This document shows, in pieces, positions 50,505 through 64,000 of a stretch of 64,000 nucleotides of DNA. This DNA is from Glandiceps talaboti (Eukaryota; Hemichordata; Enteropneusta; Spengelidae): positions 18,061,776 to 18,125,775 of the forward strand of contig NC_135568.1 in NCBI RefSeq assembly GCF_964340395.1, written 5' to 3'. Each line of letters begins with the position of its first letter. The first letter of the stretch is position 1. A model generated the notes under the pieces. The model ran no database searches. It saw only the letters and a list, made by a program, of their open reading frames with translations, and was not told the origin of the DNA. The position numbers and the translations under genes are program-made.

Positions 50505-50506
<2 letters not shown>

Positions 50507-50568
<62 letters not shown>

Positions 50569-50592
50569 GCGTGTGCGTGTGCGTGTGCGTGT

Positions 50593-50623
<31 letters not shown>

Positions 50624-50627
50624 CGTG
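50507..50627. repeat. (TA)n(GT)n(GCGT)n compound microsatellite
   Basis: TA repeats grade into GT and then GCGT repeats. Degenerate CATTTGCATGTCATTTACCT-like sequence continues to about 51110. Confidence 0.9.
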
Positions 50628-51211
50628 TAATTTACTCCTATATATGCGTCGCTTTCATAGTGCATCTCATTTGCCTGAGGCATGTCATTTGTTTTACAGT
50701 GCACATTTACCTTAATGAATTCGTCAGTTATTTTCATTTGCATGTCATTTACCTTTATATATGCATTGTTTTGCTTTATGCGTGTCATTTACTTTCATCA
50801 TACGTATATCATTTGCCTTGTCATTTTTTACATGGCACACCATTTAAGTAATTTACTTCCACATGTGAACCAATTACCTCACAGGTGTCATTTATATTCA
50901 TGATGCACCATTTAGTTCATGTGTGTGTAATTTATTTTCGTATTTTCATCGTTTGCCTTATTGATGTGTTATTTATATTCGCACATGCGTAATTACATGT
51001 ACATGTGTGTTTATTTTCAAACACGATTCGCCCTTTTGTGCATGTTATTTGCTCATACACATGCATAATTTACCTTTATATGTGCCACTTATGTTAGCAC
51101 GTGTAAAACATATCTTTTACATTCATCATCATCACACATTGAATGTAGACGAATAAAAAAGTAAGTAACATAATTATAGATAAGTAACTTATAATTATAG
51201 ATGACACTTAC

Positions 51212-51276
51212 CACTCTTTGCCGTCAGGTGTAGGTGATGTGCTGTGCATTTGATATCCTGTAGATGTATTAGACAT
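51212..51276 (-). CDS. Candidate first coding exon of a minus-strand gene
   Basis: The ATG at 51276 opens MSNTSTGYQMHSTSPTPDGK, then E, and the exon ends in phase 2 at GAGTG|GTAAGTG, a strong donor. The Ser/Thr/Pro-rich N-terminus is typical of a disordered protein start. It pairs in frame with the exon at 50317. The protein is not recognised. Confidence 0.4.
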
Positions 51277-52229
51277 TGCCTTGAATGACAGCCATGAAAG
51301 CCAGATGATAGTATTTTCAGTTGTTTATTTAGACTGTTTATGGAACTTACTGTATATTGTATTTAAATTCCCATCCTTTCAGATAAAATTGAATTTACCA
51401 AGAGCACTGTAAACAGGTTATGATATGGCAATTCTGGCAAAAGGTCCCCTGAAAATTAGACTGTTGAATAATTTATATTTATATTCTTACAGTCTAATTT
51501 CCATATTATCTAGTCAATGCTAGGGGTGTCATCGCTGCCAAGCAATTCTTTGTCGCCTTTTTTGAGTTGCCATAACATATGCCAGAGGAAACAGTTTTTA
51601 TTTTTATCTATGGTTGGAGGGAGGGAGTGGCAAGTTCACACGCTCACACACAGACACACATACCCAATGCTTGACTTCGAATAGTTATGACTTATAAGGG
51701 CTTTGTGCCCTCTCAAACATATACAAACATGGAGTTTGTACATGTTGGTGTGAAAATAAATTAGATATGACACGGCAAAGACAGCGAATGCAGACGAAGA
51801 CGCGCACGGAGAAAATGTAGACAGCGGCGGAATTGTGAAATTTGTGGGTGTTTGGTATGAGAGAAAGGATATAGACAGCAAGTGCAAATAATCCAAACTA
51901 CCGGACCAACCGACAAACCGGTCACCAACTTAACCTAACCAGAGCACAACCCAACAACAGAAGCCAAATAGAAAGAGAAAATAGATGTACTGTAATATGT
52001 AATGTGTAATCATGTTTGGTGACAGCGAAATAAGACTGAGACACGACGCGAGTTAGTTGACGATGACGAAGACGGCGGCAGCGGCGATGACAACGAAGAC
52101 GGTGAAAATAATGATAGTATTTTAAATGTGCAGGTTGGGGAGGGCAGGGAGGGGAGAAGAGATATAGAACAGCAGTCACACACTCATTCATACTTAAAAA
52201 GAAAAAAAACAATAACAATTCATAAACTT
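51277..52229. other. Intergenic stretch, no supported feature
   Basis: It contains a GACGA/GGCGG-rich low-complexity patch around 51770-52110. Two minus-strand open frames (51636-51896 and 51922-52347) lack domain similarity I recognise. The second overlaps the candidate terminal exon in another frame. Confidence 0.45.
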
Positions 52230-52286
52230 TTAATAATCGCCTTCTTGGGTCTTCGTATACATCTTGGGTGTTGTTAAAATTCCATC
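52230..52286 (-). CDS. Candidate terminal exon related to the 416-bp repeat
   Basis: A good acceptor (TTTGATTTCTTCACTTTAG) precedes GATGGAATTTTAACAACACC. The phase-0 reading DGILTTPKMYTKTQEGDY ends in TAA. Each 416-bp unit carries the related CATTCCTTTCAG|GATGGAAC, reading DGTPRPPKMARK and a stop. The exon would belong to a minus-strand gene whose upstream exons lie beyond the window. The reading frame is not independently proven. Confidence 0.35.
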   Translation of the reverse strand, partial: DGILTTPKMYTKTQEGDY

Positions 52287-52446
52287 CTAAAGTGAAGAAA
52301 TCAAAAAATAGTATGACAATTGAAGTCTTAAATATAACAACATTCATTCAAATTATAATAATTACTAATTTTGTAATATACTGCGGACTAGATAGCTTAA
52401 AACAAAATGTCTAACATCTAATATTCCAGTAGTGTTCTTTATACCA

Positions 52447-55400
52447 TGCCCGTGCATAGTTACTCTCAAGGTTGCCGTTACTCACAATGACTTTTTTGAA
52501 AAATATTACTGCCAATAATATAATTATGTTGATCTCCAAAGTGTTTCTTCATTCAGCTACAATTTACTTGTGACATAAGGTTGTCACTGCTTGTCATGTG
52601 CTTAGTACTGACAAAAGACCCTTTAGATAACTTGTACTTTCCATTGCTAAAAGAAAACAACTTTGGGCTAAAAACCTAATGACCATTTTCAGTAATTTTA
52701 CAATTCCAAATGCTCACTTACTTCTTTCACTTCTGATTGGCTGTCTGATGTTCATCTGCACTCTATTTTCGTGCCATCTTGGGTGGCCTTGGAGTTCCAT
52801 CCTGAAAGGAATGAATCAAACAGTACAGTATAATCTTATTGAAGCAATGAAATAACAGTCGTTAAGATTCTAATATTTACTCTTAAGTTGCCGATACTCA
52901 CAATGACCTTTTGGAAAATATTACTGCCAATAATATAATTATGTTGATCTCCAAAATGTTTCTACATTCAGCAACAATTTACTTGTGACATAAGGTTGTC
53001 ACTGCTTGTCATGTGCTTAGTACTGACAAAAGACCCTTTAGATAACTTGTACTTTCCATTGCTAAAAGAAAACAACTTTGAGCAAAAAACCTAATGGCCA
53101 TTTTCAGTAATTTTACAATTCCAAATGCTCACTTACTTCTTTCACTTCTGATTGGCTGTCTGATGTTCATCTGCCCTCTATTTTCGTGCCATCTTGGGTG
53201 GCCTTGGAGTTCCATCCTGAAAGGAATGAATCAAACAGTACAGTATAATCTTATTGAAGCAATGAAATAACAGTCGTTAAGATTCTAATATTTACTCTTA
53301 AGTTGCCGATACTCACAATGACCTTTTGGGAAAATATTACTGCCAATAATATAATTATGTTGATCTCCAAAATGTTTCTACATTCAGCAACAATTTACTT
53401 GTGACATAAGGTTGTCACTGCTTGTCATGTGCTTAGTACTGACAAAAGACCCTTTAGATAACTTGTACTTTCCATTGCTAAAAGAAAACAACTTTGAGCA
53501 AAAAACCTAATGGCCATTTTCAGTAAGTTTACAATTCCAAATGCTCACTTACTTCTTTCACTTCTGATTGGCTGTCTGATGTTCATCTGCCCTCTATTTT
53601 CGTGCCATCTTGGGTGGCCTTGGAGTTCCATCCTGAAAGGAATGAATCAAACAGTACAGTATAATCTTATTGAAGCAATGAAATAACAGTCATTCAGATT
53701 CTAATATTTACTCTTAAGTTGCCGCTACTCACAATGACCTTTTTGAAAAATATTACTGCCAATAATATAATTATGTTGATCTCCAAAATGTTTCTTCATT
53801 CAGCTACAATTTACTTGTGACATAAGGTTGTCGCTGCTTATCATGTGCTAAGTACTGACAAAAGACCCTTTAGATAACTTGTACTTTCCATTGCTAAAAG
53901 AAAACAACTTTGGGCAAAAAACCTTAAGGCCATTTTCAGTAATTTTACAAATCCAAATGCTCACTTACTTCTTTCACTTCTGATTGGCTGTCTGATGTTC
54001 ATCTGCCCTCTATTTTCGTGCCATCTTGGGTGGCCTTGGAGTTCCATCCTGAAAGGAATGAATCAAACAGTACAGTATAATCTTATTGAAGCAATGAAAT
54101 AACAGTCATTCAGATTCTAATATTTACTCTTAAGTTGCCGCTACTCACAATGACCTTTTTGAAAAATATTACTGCCAATAATATAATTATGTTGATCTCC
54201 AAAATGTTTCTTCATTCAGCTACAATTTACTTGTGACATAAGGTTGTCACTGCTTGTCATGTGCTTAGTACTGACAAAAGACCCTTTAGATAGCCTGTAC
54301 TTTCCATTGCTAAAAGAAAACAACTTTGGGCAAAAAACCTAAGGGCCCTTTTCAGTAATTTTACAATTCCAAATGCTCACTTACTTCTTTCACTTCTGAT
54401 TGGCTGTCTGATGTTCATCTGCCCTCTATTTTCGTGCCATCTTGGGTGGCCTTGGAGTTCCATCCTGAAAGGAATGAATCAAACAGTACAGTATAATCTT
54501 ATTGAAGCAATGAAATAACAGTCATTCGGATTCTAATATTTACTCTTAAGTTGCCGCTACTCACAATGACCTTTTTGAAAAATATTACTGCCAATAATAT
54601 AATTATGTTGATCTCCAAAATGTTTCTTCATTCAGCTACAATCTACTGCATTCAGCTACAATTTACTTGTGACATAAGGTTGTCACTACTTGTCATGTGC
54701 TTAGTACTAACAAAAGATCCTTTAGATAACTTGTACTTTCCATTGCTAAATGAAACAACTTTGGCCAAAAAACCTAATGGCCATTTTCAGTAATTTTACA
54801 ATTCCAAATGCTCACTTACTTCTTTCACTTCTGATTGGCTTTCTGATGTTCATCTGCCCTCTATTTTCGTGCCATCTTGGGTGGCCTTGGAGTTCCATCC
54901 TGAAAGGAATGAATCAAACAGTACAGTATAATCTTATTGAAGCAATGAAATAACAGTCATTCGGATTCTAATATTTACTCTTAAGTTGCCACTACTCACA
55001 ATGACCTTTTTGAAAAATATTACTGCCAATAATATAATTATGTTGATCTCCAAAATGTTTCTTCATTCAGCTACAATCTACTGCATTCAGCTACAATTTA
55101 CTTGTGACATAAGGTTGTCACTGCTTGTCATGTGCTTAGTACTGACAAAAGACCCTTTAGATAGCCTGTACTTTCCATTGCTAAATGAAAACAACTTTGG
55201 GCAAAAAACCTAATGGCCATTTTCAGTAAGTTTACAATTCCAAATGCTCACTTACTTCTTTCACTTCTGATTGGCTGTCTGATCTTCATCTGCCCTCTAT
55301 TTTCGTGCCATCTTGGGTGGCCTTGGAGTTCCATCCTGAAAGGAATGAATCAAACAGTACAGTATAATCTTATTGAAGCAATGAAATAACAGTCATTCGG

Positions 55401-58400
55401 ATTCTAATATTTACTCTTACGTTGCCGCTACTCACAATGACCTTTTTGAAAAATATTACTGCCAATAATATAATTATGCTAATCTCCAAAATGTTTCTAC
55501 ATTCAGCTACAATCTACTTGTGACATAAGGTTGTCACTACTTGTCATGTGCTTAGTACTGACAAACGATCCTTTAGATAACTTGTTCTTTCCATTGCTAA
55601 ATGAAAACAACTTTGGCCAAAAAACCTAATGGCCCTTTTCAGTAATTTTACAATTCCAAATGCTTACTTACTTCTTTCACTTCTGATTGGCTGTCTGATG
55701 TTCATCTGCCCTCTATTTTCGTGCCATCTTGGGTGGTCTTGGAGTTCCATCCTGAAAGGAATGAATCAAACAGTACAGTATAATCTTTTGCAAGCAATGA
55801 AATAACAGTCATTCAGATTCTAATATTTACTCTAACGTTGCCGCTACTCACAATGACCTTTTTGAAAAATATTACTGCCAATAATATAATTATGCTAATC
55901 TCCAAAATGTTTCTACATTCAGCTACAATCTACTTGTGACATAAGGTTGTCACTACTTGTCATGTGCTTAGTACTGACAAGCGATCCTTTAGATAACTTG
56001 TACTTTCCATTGCTAAATGAAAACAACTTTGGCCAAAAAACCTAATGGCCCTTTTCAGTAATTTTACAATTCCAAATGCTTACTTACTTCTTTCACTTCT
56101 GATTGGCTGTCTGATGTTCATCTGCCCTCTATTTTCGTGCCATCTTGGGTGGCCTTGGAGTTCCATCCTGAAAGGAATGAATCAAACAGTACAGTATAAT
56201 GTTATTGAAGCAATGAAATAACAGCCATTCAGATTCTAATATTTACTCTTACGTTGCCACTACTCACAATGAACTTTTTGAAAAATATTACTGCCAATAA
56301 TATAATTATGCTAATCTCCAAAATGTTTCTACATTCAGCTACAATCTACTTGTGACATAAGGTTGTCACTACTTGTCATGTGCTTAGTACTGACAAACGA
56401 TCCTTTAGATAACTTGTACTTTCCATTGCTAAATGAAAACAACTTTGGCCAAAAAACCTAATGGCCCTTTTCAGTAATTTTACAATTCCAAATGCTTACT
56501 TACTTCTTTCACTTCTGATTGGCTGTCTGATGTTCATCTGCCCTCTATTTTCGTGCCATCTTGGGTGGCCTTGGAGTTCCATCCTGAAAGGAATGAATCA
56601 AACAGTACAGTATAATCTTATTGAAGCAATGAAATAACAGTCATTCAGATTCTAATATTTACTCTTACGTTGCCGCTACTCACAATGACCTTTTTGAAAA
56701 AATATTACTGCCAATAATATGATTATGCTAATCTCAAAATGTTTCTACATTCAGCTACAGTCTACTTGTGACATAAGGTTGTCACTGCTTGTCATGTGCT
56801 TAGTACTGACAAAAGACCCTTTAGATAACTTGTACTTTCCATTGCTAAAAGAAAACAACTTTGGACAAAAAACCTAATGGCCATTTTCAGTAATTTTACA
56901 ATTCCAAATGCTCACTTACTTCTTTCACTTCTGATTGGCTGTCTGATCTTCATCTGCCCTGTATTTTCGTGCCATCTTGGGTGGCCTTGGAGTTCCATCC
57001 TGAAAGGAATGAATCAAACAGTACAGTATAATCTTATTGAAGCAATGAAATAACAGTCATTCGGATTCTAATATTTACTCTTACGTTGCCGCTACTCACA
57101 ATGACCTTTTTGAAAAATATTACTGCCAATAATATAATTATGCTAATCTCCAAAATGTTTCTACATTCAGCTACAATCTACTTGTGACATAAGGTTGTCA
57201 CTACTTGTCATGTGCTTAGTACTGACAAACGATCCTTTAGATAACTTGTACTTTCCATTGCTAAATGAAAACAACTTTGGCCAAAAAACCTAATGGCCCT
57301 TTTGAGTAATTTTACAATTCCAAATGCTTACTTACTTCTTTCACTTCTGATTGGCTGTCTGATGTTCATCTGCCCTCTATTTTCGTGCCATCTTGGGTGG
57401 CCTTGGAGTTCCATCCTGAAAGGAATGAATCAAACAGTACAGTATAATCTTATTGAAGCAATGAAATAACAGTCATTCAGATTCTAATATTTACTCTTAC
57501 GTTGCCGCTACTCACAATGACCTTTTTGAAAAAATATTACTGCCAATAATATGATTATGCTAATCTCAAAATGTTTCTACATTCAGCTACAATCTACTTG
57601 TGACATAAGGTTGTCACTGCTTGTCATGTGCTTAGTACTGACAAAAGACCCTTTAGATAACTTGTACTTTCCATTGCTAAAAGAAAACAACTTTGGACAA
57701 AAAACCTAATGGCCATTTTCAGTAATTTTACAATTCCAAATGCTCACTTACTTCTTTCACTTCTGATTGGCTGTCTGATCTTCATCTGCCCTCTATTTTC
57801 GTGCCATCTTGGGTGGCCTTGGAGTTCCATCCTGAAAGGAATGAATCAAACAGTACAGTATAATCTTATTGAAGCAATGAAATAACAGTCATTCAGATTC
57901 TAATATTTACTCTTAAGTTGCCGCTACTCACAATGACCTTTTTGAAAAATATTACTGCCAATAATATAATTATGTTGATCTCCAAAATGTTTCTTCATTC
58001 AGCTACAATTTACTTGTGACATAAGGTTGTCGCTGCTTATCATGTGCTAAGTACTGACAAAAGACCCTTTAGATAATTTGTACTTTCCATTGCTAAAAGA
58101 AAACAACTTTGGGCAAAAAACCTTAAGGCCATTTTCAGTAATTTTACAAATCCAAATGCTCACTTACTTCTTTCACTTCTGATTGGCTGTCTGATGTTCA
58201 TCTGCCCTCTATTTTCGTGCCATCTTGGGTGGCCTTGGAGTTCCATCCTGAAAGGAATGAATCAAACAGTACAGTATAATCTTATTGAAGCAATGAAATA
58301 ACAGTCATTCAGATTCTAATATTTACTCTTAAGTTGCCGCTACTCACAATGACCTTTTTGAAAAATATTACTGCCAATAATATAATTATGTTGATCTCCA

Positions 58401-61400
58401 AAATGTTTCTTCATTCAGCTACAATTTACTTGTGACATAAGGTTGTCACTGCTTGTCATGTGCTTAGTACTGACAAAAGACCCTTTAGATAGCCTGTACT
58501 TTCCATTGCTAAAAGAAAACAACTTTGGGCAAAAAACCTAAGGGCCCTTTTCAGTAATTTTACAATTCCAAATGCTCACTTACTTCTTTCACTTCTGATT
58601 GGCTGTCTGATGTTCATCTGCCCTCTATTTTCGTGCCATCTTGGGTGGCCTTGGAGTTCCATCCTGAAAGGAATGAATCAAACAGTACAGTATAATCTTA
58701 TTGAAGCAATGAAATAACAGTCATTCGGATTCTAATATTTACTCTTAAGTTGCCGCTACTCACAATGACCTTTTTGAAAAATATTACTGCCAATAATATA
58801 ATTATGTTGATCTCCAAAATGTTTCTTCATTCAGCTACAATCTACTGCATTCAGCTACAATTTACTTGTGACATAAGGTTGTCACTACTTGTCATGTGCT
58901 TAGTACTAACAAAAGATCCTTTAGATAACTTGTACTTTCCATTGCTAAATGAAACAACTTTGGCCAAAAAACCTAATGGCCATTTTCAGTAATTTTACAA
59001 TTCCAAATGCTCACTTACTTCTTTCACTTCTGATTGGCTTTCTGATGTTCATCTGCCCTCTATTTTCGTGCCATCTTGGGTGGCCTTGGAGTTCCATCCT
59101 GAAAGGAATGAATCAAACAGTACAGTATAATCTTATTGAAGCAATGAAATAACAGTCATTCGGATTCTAATATTTACTCTTAAGTTGCCACTACTCACAA
59201 TGACCTTTTTGAAAAATATTACTGCCAATAATATAATTATGTTGATCTCCAAAATGTTTCTTCATTCAGCTACAATCTACTGCATTCAGCTACAATTTAC
59301 TTGTGACATAAGGTTGTCACTGCTTGTCATGTGCTTAGTACTGACAAAAGACCCTTTAGATAGCCTGTACTTTCCATTGCTAAATGAAAACAACTTTGGG
59401 CAAAAAACCTAATGGCCATTTTCAGTAAGTTTACAATTCCAAATGCTCACTTACTTCTTTCACTTCTGATTGGCTGTCTGATCTTCATCTGCCCTCTATT
59501 TTCGTGCCATCTTGGGTGGCCTTGGAGTTCCATCCTGAAAGGAATGAATCAAACAGTACAGTATAATCTTATTGAAGCAATGAAATAACAGTCATTCGGA
59601 TTCTAATATTTACTCTTACGTTGCCGCTACTCACAATGACCTTTTTGAAAAATATTACTGCCAATAATATAATTATGCTAATCTCCAAAATGTTTCTACA
59701 TTCAGCTACAATCTACTTGTGACATAAGGTTGTCACTACTTGTCATGTGCTTAGTACTGACAAACGATCCTTTAGATAACTTGTTCTTTCCATTGCTAAA
59801 TGAAAACAACTTTGGCCAAAAAACCTAATGGCCCTTTTCAGTAATTTTACAATTCCAAATGCTTACTTACTTCTTTCACTTCTGATTGGCTGTCTGATGT
59901 TCATCTGCCCTCTATTTTCGTGCCATCTTGGGTGGTCTTGGAGTTCCATCCTGAAAGGAATGAATCAAACAGTACAGTATAATCTTTTGCAAGCAATGAA
60001 ATAACAGTCATTCGGATTCTAATATTTACTCTTACGTTGCCGCTACTCACAATGACCTTTTTGAAAAATATTACTGCCAATAACATAATTATGCTAATCT
60101 CCAAAATGTTTCTACATTCAGCTACAATCTACTTGTGACATAAGGTTGTCACTACTTGTCATGTGCTTAGTACTGACAAATGATCCTTTAGATAACTTGT
60201 ACTTTCCATTGCTAAATGAAAACAACTTTGGCCAAAAAACCTAATGGCCCTTTTCAGTAATTTTACAATTCCAAATGCTTACTTACTTCTTTCACTTCTG
60301 ATTGGCTGTCTGATCTTCATCTGCCCTCTATTTTCGTGCCATCTTGGGTGGCCTTGGAGTTCCATCCTGAAAGGAATGAATCAAACAGTACAGTATAATC
60401 TTATTGAAGCAATGAAATAACAGTCATTCAGATTCTAATATTTACTCTTAAGTTGCCGCTACTCACAATGACCTTTTTGAAAAATATTACTGCCAATAAT
60501 ATAATTATGCTCATCTCCAAAATGTTTCTACATTCAGCTACAATCTACTTGTGACATAAGGTTGTCACTACTTGTCATGTGCTTAGTACTGACAAGCGAT
60601 CCTTTAGATAACTTGTACTTTCCATTGCTAAATGAAAACAACTTTGGCCAAAAAACCTAATGGCCCTTTTCAGTAATTTTACAATTCCAAATGCTTACTT
60701 ACTTCTTTCACTTCTGATTGGCTGTCTGATGTTCATCTGCCCTCTATTTTCGTGCCATCTTGGGTGGCCTTGGAGTTCCATCCTGAAAGGAATGAATCAA
60801 ACAGTACAGTATAATCTTATTGAAGCAATGAAATAACAGTCATTCAGATTCTAATATTTACTCTTACGTTGCCGCTACTCACAATGACCTTTTTGAAAAA
60901 ATATTACTGCCAATAATATAATTATGCTAATCTCAAAATGTTTCTACATTCAGCTACAATCTACTTGTGACATAAGGTTGTCACTGCTTGTCATGTGCTT
61001 AGTACTGACAAAAGACCCTTTAGATAACTTGTACTATCCATTGCTAAAAGAAAACAACTTTGGGCAAAAAACCTAATGGCCATTTTCAGTAATTTTACAA
61101 TTCCAAATGCTCACTTACTTCTTTCACTTCTGATTGGCTGTCTGATGTTCATCTGCCCTCTATTTTCGTGCCATCTTGGGTGGCCTTGGAGTTCCATCCT
61201 GAAAGGAATGAATCAAACAGTACAGTATAATCTTATTGAAGCAATGAAATAAAAGTCATTCAGATTCTAATATTTACTCTTAAGTTGCCGCTACTCACAA
61301 TGACCTTTTTGAAAAATATTACTGCCAATAATATAATTATGCTAATCTCCAAAGTGTTTCTTCATTCAGCTACAATCTACTTGTGACATAAGGTTGTCAC

Positions 61401-64000
61401 TACTTGTCATGTGCTTAGTACTGACAAAAGATCCTTTAGATAACTTGTACTTTCCATTGCTAAATGAAAACAACTTTGGCCAAAAAACCTAATGGCCCTT
61501 TTCAGTAATTTTACAATTCCAAATGCTTACTTACTTCTTTCACTTCTGATTGGCTGTCTGATGTTCATCTGCCCTCTATTTTCGTGCCATCTTGGGTGGC
61601 CTTGGAGTTCCATCCTGAAAGGAATGAATCAAACAGTACAGTATAATCTTATTGAAGCAATGAAATAAGTCATTCAGATTCTAATATTTACTCTTACGTT
61701 GCCGCTACTCACAATGACCTTTTTGAAAAATATTACTGCCAATAATATAATTATGCTAATCTCCAAAATGTTTCTACATTCAGCTACAATCTACTTGTGA
61801 CATAAGGTTGTCACTACTTGTCATGTGCTTAGTACTGACAAAAGATCCTTTAGATAACTTGTACTTTCCATTGCTAAAAGAAAACAACTTTGGCCAAAAA
61901 ACCTAATGGCCATTTTCAGTAATTTTACAATTCCAAATGCTTACTTACTTCTTTCACTTCTGATTGGCTCTCTGATCTTCATCTGCCATCTATTTTCGTG
62001 CCATCTTGGGTGGCCTTGGAGTTCCATCCTGAAAGGAATGAATCAAACAGTACAGTATAATCTTATTGAAGCAATGAAATAACAGTCATTCAGATTCTAA
62101 TATTTACTCTTACGTTGCCGCTACTCACAATGACCTTTTTGAAAAATATTACTGCCAATAATATAATTATGCTAATCTCAAAATGTTTCTACATTCAGCT
62201 ACAATCTACTTGTGACATAAGGTTGTCACTGCTTGCCATGTGCTTAGTACTGACAAAAGACCCTTTAGATAACTTGTACTTTCCATTGCTAAAAGAAAAC
62301 AACTTTGGGCAAAAAACCTAATGGCCATTTTCAGTAAGTTTACAATTCCAAATGCTCACTTACTTCTTTCACTTCTGATTGGCTGTCTGATGTTCATCTG
62401 CCCTCTATTTTCGTGCCATCTTGGGTGGCCTTGGAGTTCCATCCTGAAAGGAATGAATCAAACAGTACAGTATAATCTTATTGAAGCAATGAAATAACAG
62501 TCATTCAGATTCTAATATTTACTCTTACGTTGCCGCTACTCACAATGACCTTTTTGAAAAATATTACTGCCAATAATATAATTATGCTAATCTCCAAAAT
62601 GTTTCTACATTCAGCTACAATCTACTTGTGACATAAGGTTGTCACTACTTGTCATGTGCTTAGTACTGACAAGCGATCCTTTAGATAACTTGTACTTTCC
62701 ATTGCTAAATGAAAACAACTTTGGCCAAAAAACCTAATGGCCCTTTTCAGTAATTTTACAATTCCAAATGCTTACTTACTTCTTTCACTTCTGATTGGCT
62801 GTCTGATGTTCATCTGTCCTCTATTTTCGTGCCATCTTGGGTGGCCTTGGAGTTCCATCCTGAAAGGAATGAATCAAACAGTACAGTATAATCTTATTGA
62901 AGCAATGAAATAACAGTCATTCAGATTCTAATATTTACTCTTACGTTGCCGCTACTCACAATGACCTTTTTGAAAAATATTACTGCCAATAATATAATTA
63001 TGCTAATCTCCAAAATGTTTCTACATTCAGCTACAATCTACTTGTGACATAAGGTTGTCACTACTTGTCATGTGCTTAGTACTGACAAAAGATCCTTTAG
63101 ATAACTTGTACTTTCCATTGCTAAAAGAAAACAACTTTGGCCAAAAAACCTAATGGCCCTTTTCAGTAATTTTACAATTCCAAATGCTTACTTACTTCTT
63201 TCACTTCTGATTGGCTCTCTGATCTTCATCTGCCATCTATTTTCGTGCCATCTTGGGTGGCCTTGGAGTTCCATCCTGAAAGGAATGAATCAAACAGTAC
63301 AGTATAATCTTATTGAAGCAATGAAATAACAGTCATTCAGATTCTAATATTTACTCTTACGTTGCCGCTACTCACAATGACCTTTTTGAAAAATATTACT
63401 GCCAATAATATAATTATGCTAATCTCAAAATGTTTCTACATTCAGCTACAATCTACTTGTGACATAAGGTTGTCACTGCTTGCCATGTGCTTAGTACTGA
63501 CAAAAGACCCTTTAGATAACTTGTACTTTCCATTGCTAAAAGAAAACAACTTTGGGCAAAAAACCTAATGGCCATTTTCAGTAAGTTTACAATTCCAAAT
63601 GCTCACTTACTTCTTTCACTTCTGATTGGCTGTCTGATGTTCATCTGCCCTCTATTTTCGTGCCATCTTGGGTGGCCTTGGAGTTCCATCCTGAAAGGAA
63701 TGAATCAAACAGTACAGTATAATCTTATTGAAGCAATGAAATAACAGTCATTCAGATTCTAATATTTACTCTTACGTTGCCGCTACTCACAATGACCTTT
63801 TTGAAAAATATTACTGCCAATAATATAATTATGCTAATCTCAAAATGTTTCTACATTCACCTATAATCTACTTGTGACATAAGGTTGTCACTGCTTGTCA
63901 AGTGCTTAATACTGACAAAAGACCCTTTAGATAACTTGTACTTTCCATTGCTAAAAGAAAACAACTTTGGGCAAAACACCTAATGGCCATTTTCAGTAAG
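52447..64000. repeat. Satellite-like array of a 416-bp unit, about 28 copies, continuing past the window
   Basis: Units of about 414-435 bp recur from 52447 to the window end. Each contains TTGCCGCTACTCACAATGAC, GTGACATAAGGTTGTCACT, CTTCTGATTGGCTGTCTGAT and GTGCCATCTTGGGTGGCCTT. On the minus strand each has an acceptor-like CCTTTCAG|GATGG and, 80 bases later, a donor-like AAGAA|GTAAGTGAG. Copies at 53690-55813 recur almost unchanged 4199 bp later, and 62115 and 63362 are 1247 bp (3 units) apart. The short open frames here are not genes. Confidence 0.93.

Noticed and set aside
54551-63568. Repeated 67-80-residue open frames (MPLLTMTFLKNITANN and others)
   Set aside because: Short frames inside each 416-bp unit, broken in many copies by single-base changes; no sign of coding constraint.

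Overview
This is an AT-rich, intron-bearing animal nuclear window. GT-AG introns, (TATG)n, (CA)n and (TA)n microsatellites, many minisatellites, MITE-like elements and a Penelope-like retroelement remnant suggest an invertebrate, perhaps marine. I cannot name the species. There is no bacterial, CRISPR or operon-like organisation.

The main gene is a complete ACAD11-type gene on the minus strand, running from its ATG at 46982 to its stop at 6840. I assembled 19 coding exons by hand. All splice phases agree and they give 2328 nt, or 775 residues. The protein has an N-terminal aminoglycoside-phosphotransferase-like kinase domain (HGD and DWE motifs), a linker, then an acyl-CoA dehydrogenase domain. 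It ends in Ser-Lys-Leu, a canonical peroxisomal PTS1 signal. Around it are the 3' end of an unrecognised plus-strand gene (exons at 77-118, 395-595 and 1094-1156), weaker candidate exons at 47.7-48.1 kb (plus) and 50.3-51.3 kb (minus), and a candidate terminal exon at 52230-52286 (minus).

Layout: 0-1.2 kb, end of the plus-strand gene. 1.2-6.8 kb, intergenic with dispersed repeats. 6.8-47 kb, ACAD11, whose introns are full of tandem arrays (24-, 32-, 31-, 41-, 28-, 21-, 37-, 35-, 36- and 45-bp units). 47-52.3 kb, candidate exons, simple repeats and a Penelope-like fragment followed by a degenerate type I hammerhead ribozyme motif. 52.4-64 kb, a satellite-like array of about 28 copies of a unit of about 416 bp, continuing past the window.

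The most unusual signal is that several arrays are made from the splice junction they touch. The 45-bp array beside exon 3 repeats the last 24 intron bases plus the first 21 exon bases (7 codons) about 32 times. The 32-bp array repeats the 3' splice site of exon 18. The 28-bp and 37-bp arrays repeat the 5' splice sites of exons 14 and 9. The 36-bp array in intron 3 resembles the interior of exon 3. The 416-bp unit contains a relative of the candidate terminal exon at 52.2 kb with its acceptor. This gene therefore carries long ladders of decoy splice sites next to true exons. I do not know of a named system matching this; it is presented as sequence observation plus inference.
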